Shown piece by piece: positions 43,155 to 50,803 of a stretch of 64,000 nt of DNA. The notes below the pieces were generated by a model. That model did not search any database and was not told the DNA's origin. It was given only the letters and a program-made list of their open reading frames with translations. Made by a program: the position numbers and the translations under genes. The DNA is taken from positions 1 through 64,000 of the forward strand of contig NZ_PVTZ01000016.1 in assembly GCF_003003125.1 (NCBI RefSeq). Direction: 5' to 3'. How positions within the stretch are numbered: the stretch's first letter is position 1; each line of letters starts with the position of its first letter. The DNA comes from Laceyella sediminis. GTDB taxonomy: Bacteria; Bacillota; Bacilli; Thermoactinomycetales; Thermoactinomycetaceae.

Positions 43155-43302
43155 GCTTGACTAGGGTGTGTCTGGCAAATCAAGTTGGTAGGGAAGAAGC
43201 GGCGGAAAAACCTTTTCTCGAGGAGCGCCTAGTACCGCGTGAAGCGAATGAGAATATGGTTTTGGAGCCGCTGGCCTATTCATCAGACACGTCTAGTCAA
43301 GC
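43155..43302 (+). repeat. Dispersed repeat, copy A, with terminal inverted repeats
   Basis: A 148-bp element is bounded by GCTTGACTAGGGTGTGTCTG and TCAGACACGTCTAGTCAAGC, which are inverted copies matching at about 17 of 20 bases. Its inner part aligns with the minus strand of 29914-30045. It ends 6 nt from the stop codon of the 3D-domain gene. It could be a MITE-like element, a remnant of a larger mobile element, or a repeated structured RNA. Confidence 0.65.
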
Positions 43303-43308
43303 CTTCCG

Positions 43309-43938
43309 TCACTCGACCAATTCGACACGGACATTCCGCTTGACGCCAAACGCCCGCGCTTCAGCCACGCTGTTCATATATAAATCAATCCGCTTGCCTT
43401 TGATCTTAGAACCGGTATCCTGCGCGATCCGGTAACCAATCCCTTCAATGTATACACGTGAGCCGATCGGGATGACTTCCGGGTCCACCGCAATCGTCAC
43501 ACCTTCATTGACGGGTTGGCCACTGGAAGTAATCCCGTATCCAGGCTCGCCTACATGTTTTCCTGTTGACTCCGGTCCCGCTGTGTAAGCGGTGATCATA
43601 AATGAACCTAACCCTTGGCCCCGCTTCAGCACCGGCACGTCTGGGACAGGGGCCTTTTCTTCATTCTGTGGGCGTTCAGACACCGTGCGGGGTGTCCCCG
43701 GAATGCGCAACACTTGGCCAATTCGAATCAAATCAGGGTTCGCCAAGCGATTGGCACGTTGAATGGCAGCAACCTCCACCCCGTGTTTTTTCGCCAATTT
43801 GGTCAGCGTGTCACCTCGCTTCACTGTGACTTCGATGAACGAATTGGCGGCTTCTGCCCGTGGCCCTGCCATCCATGGCAACACAGCCATGAGCAAGCAC
43901 AAGGCTAACCCACAAGTAACTTTTAAAGACTTCTGCAT
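43309..43938 (-). CDS. Secreted LysM and 3D domain protein
   Basis: A signal peptide (LALCLLMAVLPWMAGPRAEA) precedes one LysM domain (VKRGDTLTKLAKKHGVEV ... IGQVLRIPG), which binds peptidoglycan. A proline-rich linker leads to a 3D domain with the aspartates in TIAVDPEVIPIGS, AQDTG and RIDLYM. That fold is found in lytic transglycosylases such as B. subtilis YocH. At 209 residues it is probably a cell-wall lytic enzyme. Confidence 0.9.
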   Translation of the reverse strand: MQKSLKVTCGLALCLLMAVLPWMAGPRAEAANSFIEVTVKRGDTLTKLAKKHGVEVAAIQRANRLANPDLIRIGQVLRIPGTPRTVSERPQNEEKAPVPDVPVLKRGQGLGSFMITAYTAGPESTGKHVGEPGYGITSSGQPVNEGVTIAVDPEVIPIGSRVYIEGIGYRIAQDTGSKIKGKRIDLYMNSVAEARAFGVKRNVRVELVE

Positions 43939-44017
43939 ACGTAAAGATACCCCCTCTCGCTTTCATAGATTGCTAGAGTTGGTATCCAGTGTGGACGGAA
44001 CCCGCCGGTTTTATACA

Positions 44018-44045
44018 AAAAAAGCAGGCCGTTAAGCCCGCTTTC
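44018..44045 (-). terminator. Terminator overlapping the O-antigen ligase stop codon
   Basis: On the minus strand AGCGGGC, a short loop holding the TAA stop codon, and GGCCTGCT are followed by TTTTTTT. The gene thus ends within its own terminator. Confidence 0.65.
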
Positions 44046-45378
44046 GATAACCCCCTGAGGCCAAATTGATCAACACCCTCAGGGGACCGCTTTTTAACCA
44101 CACCACCGCGGCGGTGATCACCTTCTTCAGCATCGCCCATTCCGACACCTGTGCTTTGCTTCCTTCATCCCAAACTGGCTTGCACAGGCAACGACGTTCA
44201 TATTGAGTATGAATCATGATGACGCTCAACATGAACATCAGCCCGACTTGAGGCGCGATGATCGGATAATCATACATGCCGTGGCCCAGCAAGGCAATAA
44301 TCAAAGAAAGCAACATCCCAGCCAACCGCTTTTCTTCTTTTTGGTTGGCTTGTTTGCGCCAGCGGCGGGCCCGGCGAATCGTCATGAAAATAAGGATCAA
44401 AAACAGGCCCAACCCTATGATCCCATATTCGCTGGCTATCCCCAAGAAGATATTATGGGCATGCCAAACGTAAAATCCGGCCATTTTGGCAAACAGCTGC
44501 CCAAAATGCAGGGGTAAAACGCCAAACAACCAATTTTCCTTGAAAATCTCAAGCGCGGTTGACCATACTTTTAGACGGACTTCAATCGTGGCGTAAAGAG
44601 ATTCTTTCCGGGGGATAAATTGCGGACACAAATAGACAAATAACAGGATAGCCAATGTGATGGATACCGTCCGTTTGCGATGCCCCGTCATCCACAGTTG
44701 GACGATCATGCCGATCACTAGACCCACCCATGCTCCGCGCGATCCGGTGCACCATATTGCCGCGCAATACAGGATAAACACTGCAAAAGCGCCAACTTTT
44801 TGCCACGGCTTCTTTAGTACGGACATTGCATAAATGCTCATGAGGGCAAAACAAATCAACAACGCCGCGGCCAAGTTGGAATTCCCCGATGTACCTACAC
44901 TCCGCACCGAATGCTCCGACTCCCACCGATGTTCACGGTAAAAATCCATCAGCGGCCCCAACGAATTGTTGATCACATGCCAATCAATCTGTTGGATGAT
45001 GACAATCAGGGCCACATAAAGACCGGCCAACCAGAAAAACAGGTACGCCCGTTGCACCTCCGGCCAAGACCATTTCACAACATGACGAACCCACAATGAT
45101 AGAGAATAATAAAGGCCAAACATGACAATGGGAATAATGCCGATCGGCACCCAATAAAACCAAGATGGATTGTAAACCCAGCTGATGCAGGAGAGAATGA
45201 TAAAGCCAAGGAACGTTTTCTCTGGCCATTCATTCGCCGTCCACCTGTCCCGGTAGACGAACACCATCAATATCCCCACGACCGCCAGCATAACCGGCGG
45301 CAAGTACGTGGACAAGACAATGGATAAAAACAACCCCATCATCAATCCGTTTATTGTCGTTCTATTCATCACCTTCAA
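44032..45378 (-). CDS. O-antigen ligase-like membrane protein
   Basis: The 448-residue protein has 10-12 membrane helices. The large loop and C-terminal region resemble the Wzy_C family (TGSRGAWVGLVIG, then HAHNIFLGIASEYGIIG). Such proteins polymerise or ligate sugars to lipid carriers or proteins. No glycosyltransferase genes are near, so it is an orphan. The start is probably the TTG at 45378, 9 nt after AGGGAG; an ATG three codons on is possible. Confidence 0.8.
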   Translation of the reverse strand: MKVMNRTTINGLMMGLFLSIVLSTYLPPVMLAVVGILMVFVYRDRWTANEWPEKTFLGFIILSCISWVYNPSWFYWVPIGIIPIVMFGLYYSLSLWVRHVVKWSWPEVQRAYLFFWLAGLYVALIVIIQQIDWHVINNSLGPLMDFYREHRWESEHSVRSVGTSGNSNLAAALLICFALMSIYAMSVLKKPWQKVGAFAVFILYCAAIWCTGSRGAWVGLVIGMIVQLWMTGHRKRTVSITLAILLFVYLCPQFIPRKESLYATIEVRLKVWSTALEIFKENWLFGVLPLHFGQLFAKMAGFYVWHAHNIFLGIASEYGIIGLGLFLILIFMTIRRARRWRKQANQKEEKRLAGMLLSLIIALLGHGMYDYPIIAPQVGLMFMLSVIMIHTQYERRCLCKPVWDEGSKAQVSEWAMLKKVITAAVVWLKSGPLRVLINLASGGYRKRA

Positions 45379-45692
45379 AAGTATAAACTCCCTTGTTCAG
45401 AAGTTTTCACCCCGTTGAAACCCCAACCTCACCCTATTGTTCTCCGCTCCATCCTTCTTATTCCTTGGGCGCGGGGAAAGGTAAACCTATTTTATTCAAA
45501 TTCGATTCCATCCTTTTTCTTTCCCTCTTTTTTCTACAAAAAAAGGAAATGCCCATAGAAAAGGCAGGGGTACTGGGACAAAATACGAAACCTGTATCAC
45601 CCTACCATAGAGTCTAATATAACCAATGCGCCGACAGGGGTCAAATCGGGCGGATGGGAATACCCTTTAATTGAAAAGAAATTTCATTTTCA
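45379..45692. other. Intergenic region between divergent genes
   Basis: The 314 nt have T-rich and A-rich runs around 45510-45550 and no coding frame. The promoter of the minus-strand ligase gene was not identified. Confidence 0.4.
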
Positions 45693-45721
45693 TTGACGAT
45701 TGAAAAACATTCTCATAGAAT
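45693..45721 (+). promoter_or_regulatory. Promoter with Fur-like box in the spacer
   Basis: TTGACG (45693-45698), a 17-nt spacer and TAGAAT (45716-45721) make a good sigma-A promoter. The spacer contains TGAAAAA C ATTCTCA (45701-45715), which fits the 7-1-7 Fur box of Bacillus in most positions. Repression by iron-loaded Fur would block RNA polymerase directly. This also shows that the coding start must be downstream. Confidence 0.65.
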
Positions 45722-45776
45722 GGAAACAGAAATATCTGCACGGTTTCGGCTATTTTTTGAAATGGAGGCGATCCTG

Positions 45777-46601
45777 TTGTCCCAAGGATTGAAAACCCAA
45801 AATTTAACACTGTCTTATGGTTCATCCATCATCATCAACGATCTGGATCTCACCATTCCCCACGGCAAAATCACTGTGCTCGTCGGCAGCAACGGTTGCG
45901 GCAAATCCACTTTGCTCCGTTCGTTGGCGCGGCTACTCAAACCACGGGCCGGACACATCCTCTTAAACGGAAAAGAGATTCACATGTTATCCACCAGAGA
46001 GGTCGCCAAACAACTGGCGATTCTGCCGCAAGGCCCTGAAGCACCGGAAGGGCTAACCGTCCACCAATTGGTCAAGCAGGGACGCTACCCGTATCAGTCA
46101 TGGGCCCGGCAATGGTCAAAAGAAGATGAAGCCAAAGTGAACTGGGCGCTTGAGAAGACACAACTCACATCCCTCGCCCATCGTTCGGTGGACGACCTGT
46201 CTGGTGGACAACGCCAACGCGCATGGATCGCGATGACGCTTGCGCAAGATACGGACATCATCTTGTTGGATGAACCAACCACATATCTGGATTTGACCCA
46301 TCAAATTGAAATCCTCGACTTGCTGTATGAATTGAACGAAAAAGAGAATCGGACCATCGTCATGGTGTTGCACGACCTCAATCTTTCTTGCCGTTATGCG
46401 CACCACATGATCGCCGTCCAGAATAAACAGGTTTATGCGCAAGGGGCGCCTGAACAAATTGTAACAGAAAAATTGGTGCAAGACGTCTTCCATTTGCGGT
46501 GCAAAGTGATGACCGACCCGATCGCCGGCACCCCCCACTGTATTCCGTATGGCAAAGGCAGGGAATTGTCCGCCACCCCCTCCTTGGCACTGACCAATTA
46601 A
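45777..46601 (+). CDS. Iron-siderophore-type ABC ATPase (FecE/FhuC family)
   Basis: This 274-residue ATPase belongs to the iron-complex/cobalamin importer class. Its motifs are Walker [10 protein letters not shown], signature [11 protein letters not shown], Walker [12 protein letters not shown] and switch HDLN. The ending ([10 protein letters not shown]) is typical of FecE/FhuC. No permease or binding protein is next to it, so it must serve a transporter encoded elsewhere. The start is TTG at 45777, 8 nt after GGAGG; the promoter upstream excludes longer forms. The Fur-like box supports a role in iron uptake. Confidence 0.9.
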   Translation: MSQGLKTQNLTLSYGSSIIINDLDLTIPHGKITVLVGSNGCGKSTLLRSLARLLKPRAGHILLNGKEIHMLSTREVAKQLAILPQGPEAPEGLTVHQLVKQGRYPYQSWARQWSKEDEAKVNWALEKTQLTSLAHRSVDDLSGGQRQRAWIAMTLAQDTDIILLDEPTTYLDLTHQIEILDLLYELNEKENRTIVMVLHDLNLSCRYAHHMIAVQNKQVYAQGAPEQIVTEKLVQDVFHLRCKVMTDPIAGTPHCIPYGKGRELSATPSLALTN

Positions 46602-46640
46602 TCCGCCTAACATGGTGCCGCCGTAGCTTCCCGATCAGCC

Positions 46641-46664
46641 AGACTCCGTTAACTGGCGGAGTCT
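46641..46664. terminator. Hairpin between fecE-like and peptidase E genes
   Basis: AGACTCCG and CGGAGTCT form an 8-bp perfect stem around 8 nt. It lacks a good U-tract on either strand, so termination is likely weak. It overlaps the 3' end of the peptidase E gene. Confidence 0.4.
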
Positions 46665-47375
46665 CCTCCACTTCCCAAAAAACGGGGCACCACCACCGTT
46701 TCCCTTACTTCCCCATCAACTCGTTCCACCCGGTAAGCGCGTGCATGTACCCGCGAGCTAACAACGGCATGTAGCTGATTGTCAACGAAATGCAACGCCA
46801 CACCGTCATCGCATGCCCATCCCGGCTCGATCTCCCCTGACTGCAACAAGCGGTGATAGGTGGGACGGCGACGACTTTCCCCATCATAATGTGGACAGAA
46901 ACTCCCTTGAAGCAAACCGAGGGCGGGCAATGCCGACATCTCACCCGGATTGGAATCCGTGACACAAGAAGAAAACCAGCAATTCGCCCCCGCGCTAAGC
47001 CCGGCTAAGACCACGCCTTCCTCCCACGCTTCTCGCAACAGTTCGTCCACCCCCCCATTCCCGCCACAACACCAGCATATTGCGCGTATTCCCTCCCCCG
47101 ACGTAGATGATGTCCTGCGACAGGAGAAAATCACGCAAGTCTGCAACTTCTAAGCGAAACAGTGCCAGGCAGGACGGTTGGCAAGACTCTTTTTCAAAGA
47201 AACGTTTAAACCGATGGATATAGGGGCGAGAATCACCGCTCGCCGTCGGCACAAAACAGATGCGCGGTGTAGACACGCCCGCTTGCGCCAAAACATAACG
47301 GTCTAACAAAGGATTCCTCGGCTCCATGGAGAACCCGCCTCCACCCATGGCGATAATCTGCCTTGCGCGCCGCAT
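46649..47375 (-). pseudogene. Peptidase E (family S51), frameshifted
   Basis: The two frames 47375-46995 and 47146-46649 together make one dipeptidase E of about 240 residues. The first has IIAMGGGGFSMEPRNPLLDRY and IIYVGGGNTRNML. The second has the nucleophile motif GLSAGANCWF and PHYDGE. The break is at a run of seven G's on the minus strand (near 47057); six would restore WREWGVDELL. It may be a real mutation, a slippage-prone run or a sequencing error. The start ATG directly follows the stop of the adenine deaminase-like gene, with GGAGG upstream. B. subtilis YgaJ is a relative. Confidence 0.75.
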
Positions 47376-49139
47376 TTACTCATTCCTCCCAAGCGGGGGA
47401 GTAATGATTTTGTTTTTCTTCACGCTCATTACGCCCGCGTTCGTTAAACGCACTTGGGGCAGATGGGTAGATGTGAGGAATTGCAGGGTGTAGATGGGGT
47501 CGAGGTGGGTATAGCCGGCCTCCCGAAGCCGTTCTGCCAATGCTTGGCACTGTGGGATCAGCTCTTCCAAGTCAAGATCGCTCATCGTCCCCAAAATGGG
47601 CAACGGCAAATAAAACCGTTCTTCTCCCCCTTGCAGCCAATAAATGCCCCCGTTTTGCGCTATCACATAATTGGCCGCCTGCGCCATCGCTTCGGCATCC
47701 TGGCCGATCACTAGCAAGTCGTGAGTGCAGGTGTAGCTGGAAGCAAGTCCGTCAATCCCTTGCGCAAACCCGCGTAAATAGGCGCCAGTCTTCCAATTTC
47801 CATTGCGATCAACCAAGAATACGGCCAACCGGTCATCCTCTTCAGGAACCAAGCGGGAGCCGACGGGAGAAGGGGCTGCCTCCATCGTTAATTTGGTTAT
47901 CACGGCATTAAGCAAGTTTATGACAGGAACCGTTCCCTCTTCTGTGTGCGGAACCCGCCACTCATCCGGCGTCAACTGAAACCGCCCTCCCCATGCGCGG
48001 TAGCCCGCTGGAAGCACCGGTGGCTCAGTTCCCAGTGGGAATGACGAATCCACCCACTCCCCTTCGTTTAACACCTTGATCGGTGTCGGCACGTCCAAAG
48101 AGGCGAGCACATTGATATCCGCCAAGCGTCCTGGGGAGATACTGCCCAACCGTTCGTCCAGACGGTAATACACAGCCGGGTTGACAGTGACCATTCTGTA
48201 CGCTTGAACAGGATCAACACCTTGCTCCAAAGCCAACTTTAGCAGATAATCAGTGAACCCTTCAGCCAAATAGGGCGGGGTAGCTCCATCCGTAGTCATC
48301 ATCAACCGGTGCCAAGGAACGTCGCCATGCGCCAACAAGCCCGCCAGCAACTCAGGCAGGTCGGGCCGAATGGAACTGTGGCGCAAAGTAACCATGTATC
48401 CTAATTCCAGCCGGCGCCAAACCTCCTCGGGGGTGATGCTTTCATGATCACCTGTCACCCCCAACGCGGCTAAGCGGGAAAGCGTACGGGTTGAAGCACC
48501 CGGCGCATGCCCTTCGATACGCTTACCCCGACCCCAAGCGTCAAGCAGACATGCGTTTTTCTCTTTGTCCCCAGCCAACAGCGGCATCCAATCCGACAAC
48601 TCCCCTGCTTGTGCAACATGAGGTGAACGCAAGATCGACTGCATCCGCTCCATGGAGAACAGCTTTGCCGATTCCGCCTCGCTCAGGTGGGTTTGCGAAT
48701 CGAGCCGTCCCCACCACAAGAGTTTTACCGGAGAAGATTGCAACCCATCAAACAAAGTTAACAACTCAAACGCTTCTAATTGCATGAAGAAAGGAAGCGT
48801 ATCACAAACCATCGTCGTCGTCCCGCGTTGGACAACATGGGAGGCCAACGTCAACGGCTGATAAATCTGGCACGGATGAGCGTGCGGCTCTATATACCCC
48901 GGAACCAACACGCAGCCTGACACATCATCTTCGCAACCCGCTCCCTCCAACAACAGCCCGCTTTCTTCCAGTTGCCCGACATATGCAATCCAGCGTCCGG
49001 CCAAGGCGATGTCTTTCTCCTCCAGCCTTCCCGTATGCACATTGAGAATTTGGCCCCCGCGAATAATGCGAGAAGGGGCTTTGCGGCCCATCACCACATC
49101 CAACAGGTTTTGATGCTCGGCCATTGTTCTTTTGATCAC
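47376..49139 (-). CDS. Adenine deaminase-like amidohydrolase (YerA type)
   Basis: This metal-dependent amidohydrolase of 587 residues has an N-terminal beta domain (RIIRGGQILNVHTGRL) and the metal motif PGYIEPHAHP. LGVTGDHESITPEEV, TLRHSS and MTTDGATPP follow; the C-terminal domain is of the adenine deaminase kind. Classical AdeC has HxHIESS, whereas here the segment is HAHPCQIY, as in the YerA subgroup, so adenine as substrate is probable but not certain. GTG at 49139 follows AAAGGAGG by 8 nt. It is cotranscribed with peptidase E. Confidence 0.8.
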   Translation of the reverse strand: MIKRTMAEHQNLLDVVMGRKAPSRIIRGGQILNVHTGRLEEKDIALAGRWIAYVGQLEESGLLLEGAGCEDDVSGCVLVPGYIEPHAHPCQIYQPLTLASHVVQRGTTTMVCDTLPFFMQLEAFELLTLFDGLQSSPVKLLWWGRLDSQTHLSEAESAKLFSMERMQSILRSPHVAQAGELSDWMPLLAGDKEKNACLLDAWGRGKRIEGHAPGASTRTLSRLAALGVTGDHESITPEEVWRRLELGYMVTLRHSSIRPDLPELLAGLLAHGDVPWHRLMMTTDGATPPYLAEGFTDYLLKLALEQGVDPVQAYRMVTVNPAVYYRLDERLGSISPGRLADINVLASLDVPTPIKVLNEGEWVDSSFPLGTEPPVLPAGYRAWGGRFQLTPDEWRVPHTEEGTVPVINLLNAVITKLTMEAAPSPVGSRLVPEEDDRLAVFLVDRNGNWKTGAYLRGFAQGIDGLASSYTCTHDLLVIGQDAEAMAQAANYVIAQNGGIYWLQGGEERFYLPLPILGTMSDLDLEELIPQCQALAERLREAGYTHLDPIYTLQFLTSTHLPQVRLTNAGVMSVKKNKIITPPLGRNE

Positions 49140-49273
49140 AATGATAACCTCCTTTGATGTGCAAATCCGTCCCCATCCAGTCAAAACATGGCAATCCCCA
49201 GTCGCATAGAAACATCGGCAAGGTAGCAAACTAACTCCCAAGCTACGGAAAAGCGAAAGGAGGAAGTCGGTTG

Positions 49274-49465
49274 ATGAAGCAAAACGTGGGCACCATTGAC
49301 GCCATTATCCGCATCACCTGCGGGCTGCTCGGACTAACTTGGTGCGCGGTCAAGGGCCGGCGAAACTTCCCCTACATGATCGCGCTTATATCAGCGCTAA
49401 AAGTAGCAGAAGGAATCACCCGCTATTGTCCGATGTTAGATATGTTAAACAAACGAACAACGTAA
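49274..49465 (+). CDS. DUF2892-type small membrane protein
   Basis: The 63-residue protein opens KQNVGTIDAIIRITCGLLGL. Two short helices with a conserved CPMLDML end follow the pattern of DUF2892 proteins (YgaP-like, without rhodanese). Role unknown. AAAGGAGG lies 10 nt before the ATG and 7 nt before an in-frame TTG at 49271, either of which may start it. Confidence 0.75.
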   Translation: MKQNVGTIDAIIRITCGLLGLTWCAVKGRRNFPYMIALISALKVAEGITRYCPMLDMLNKRTT

Positions 49466-49547
49466 AATCGCTCACTTGTCGAAGTTTGCGCACAGGGAGA
49501 TCGACAAACATTTATTTGTGAAGCAACGATTTCCCTGTCAAACCGCC

Positions 49548-49636
49548 TTGACACAAGCATTCAATATACAAGTAGAATAAAAATATAAAAAAACGAATAC
49601 AAATCCCTTGCCTATATTCAGACTTTTTTGTATAAT
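49548..49636 (+). promoter_or_regulatory. Two tandem sigma-A-like promoters
   Basis: TTGCCT (49608-49613), a 17-nt spacer and TATAAT (49631-49636) make a strong promoter. Upstream, TTGACA (49548-49553) and TAGAAT (49573-49578) make a second with a 19-nt spacer. They point into DNA with no annotated gene for 850 nt, so they may drive a small RNA or small peptide. Confidence 0.6.
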
Positions 49637-49761
49637 AGTTTCCAAGAATACCACGTAGAAAGTTGGTTCAGATCTAGATATTTTCAGATTATTGGATTAC
49701 TTTCGACATCCATCTTCTCCTCCCTCCCATATTTCGCACAAATCGTAGTGGAGGAATGGAC

Positions 49762-49824
49762 TTGTGCTCCAAACACCATGAACCAGCACTGACTAAAGAC
49801 AACACTCCCGTGCCATCCGATTAA
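49762..49824 (+). CDS. Possible 20-residue peptide behind the tandem promoters
   Basis: A TTG, 7 nt after GGAGG, opens a 20-codon frame reading MCSKHHEPALTKDNTP and ending VPSD. It is hydrophilic with no signal or membrane segment. It lies about 120 nt downstream of the TATAAT promoter. With so short a frame chance is a serious alternative. Confidence 0.25.
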   Translation: MCSKHHEPALTKDNTPVPSD

Positions 49825-50093
49825 ACCTCATGCAATGCCCATCACCCGGATGGCCGTTTCATAACGTCAAATAGGTGCACAAGGCAATACACGCCGATGC
49901 GCTTAAGTCACTGCCAAAAGTTATTACGCTGGCGGATGCCATGAAACCAATTAGTCGGAGGGGGTGCGGGATCTAGTCCCGATTCGCCGTTCGTCGTTCA
50001 CGGCTAAGGCCGCACGCAAAATGAGCCAAAAGGTGACAACTTCAAGCCAATTTGCTATCTGTCAACCCGCAATGTGCAGTTGGTTGTTGATTA
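49825..50093. other. Gene-free stretch after the orphan promoters
   Basis: CGGGA/TCCCG (about 49978-49992) is a short hairpin. No frame with a ribosome binding site and no known RNA family is recognised. It would be transcribed if the upstream promoters are active and not terminated. Confidence 0.35.
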
Positions 50094-50455
50094 AATTTCG
50101 TCTATGCCTTAGAATCAAACTTAGAAATTTACTTAACTGAAAGAGTTGTTCACCTTTTTCTTGCAACGATTCGTCATACCCTAGATGAAATTTTAGCCCA
50201 ATTGATTGAACAAGCGCAAACTGCAACATATTAGCTCAGACACCGTCTCTTCAAGTTAGCGTATTGAATCGACAAAAATCGAATATTAACAATCTTGCAT
50301 ACAAAATTCGTCATTTTTTATCGAAAAAAGCAGGACATCATGTAACATGGCGTCGAAAAAAAGAATTACAGATTTTCCTGAAGAGAGTAGTGGCAAATGC
50401 AATGGATCATGATAAAATGATTGCAAGAGGATGCGAACATATGATCGGCACATAA
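50094..50455 (+). pseudogene. AT-rich coding remnant, frames shifted
   Basis: A frame of about 45 codons (LEIYLTERVVHLFLATIRH) ends at 50226. Another then continues with NNLAYKIRHFLSKKAGHH and WRRKKELQIFLKRVV to 50455. Base composition is clearly more AT-rich than the neighbours. Neither frame has a ribosome binding site. It looks like the decayed end of a transferred gene, possibly from a plasmid or phage; I cannot name it. Confidence 0.3.
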
Positions 50456-50489
50456 GAACGACACAACACCATTAAGGAGCGTGAGTGCA

Positions 50490-50702
50490 ATGTCTCTTAG
50501 CGAAATGGAAAAAGAAACCGTGATTCAATTTGACGAATCCACAAACCTTGCTACTGTTTACACTGCCAGCTGGACAGTTGCTCGTTCCTTGAAAAAAGCT
50601 GGGTACCAACCAATAAAGAAATCCCAAGGTGGTTGGTGGTTTAAAATCCCCGTCAATGGCATCAGCATTCAAGGTGAAAAAGAGACAACGAAAATCGGTT
50701 GA
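50490..50702 (+). CDS. Small hypothetical protein
   Basis: The 70-residue protein reads MSLSEMEKETVIQFDEST and then LATVYTASWTVARSLKKAGY, and ends in a basic beta-rich part. The pattern suggests a small soluble alpha/beta fold. AAGGAG lies 10 nt before the ATG and a strong terminator follows, so expression is likely. Function is unknown. Confidence 0.65.
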   Translation: MSLSEMEKETVIQFDESTNLATVYTASWTVARSLKKAGYQPIKKSQGGWWFKIPVNGISIQGEKETTKIG

Positions 50703-50722
50703 CTCAAAACCGATGAAGAACA

Positions 50723-50757
50723 ACGAGCCCAAGAGGATGACTAGGCTCGTTTTTTTA
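50723..50757 (+). terminator. Terminator of the small hypothetical gene
   Basis: ACGAGCC pairs with GGCTCGT and is followed by TTTTTTT, about 20 nt past the stop codon. Confidence 0.85.
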
Positions 50758-50767
50758 TAAGCCGTTT

Positions 50768-50799
50768 CAAAAGAAGCCGACCACATCCGTGATCGGCTT
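50768..50799 (-). terminator. Terminator of the purine operon
   Basis: AGCCGATCAC and GTGGTCGGCT form a stem with CTTCTTTTG after it on the minus strand, directly downstream of purD. T's on the plus side too mean it may also act for the plus strand. Confidence 0.8.
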
Positions 50800-50803
50800 T
50801 TTA

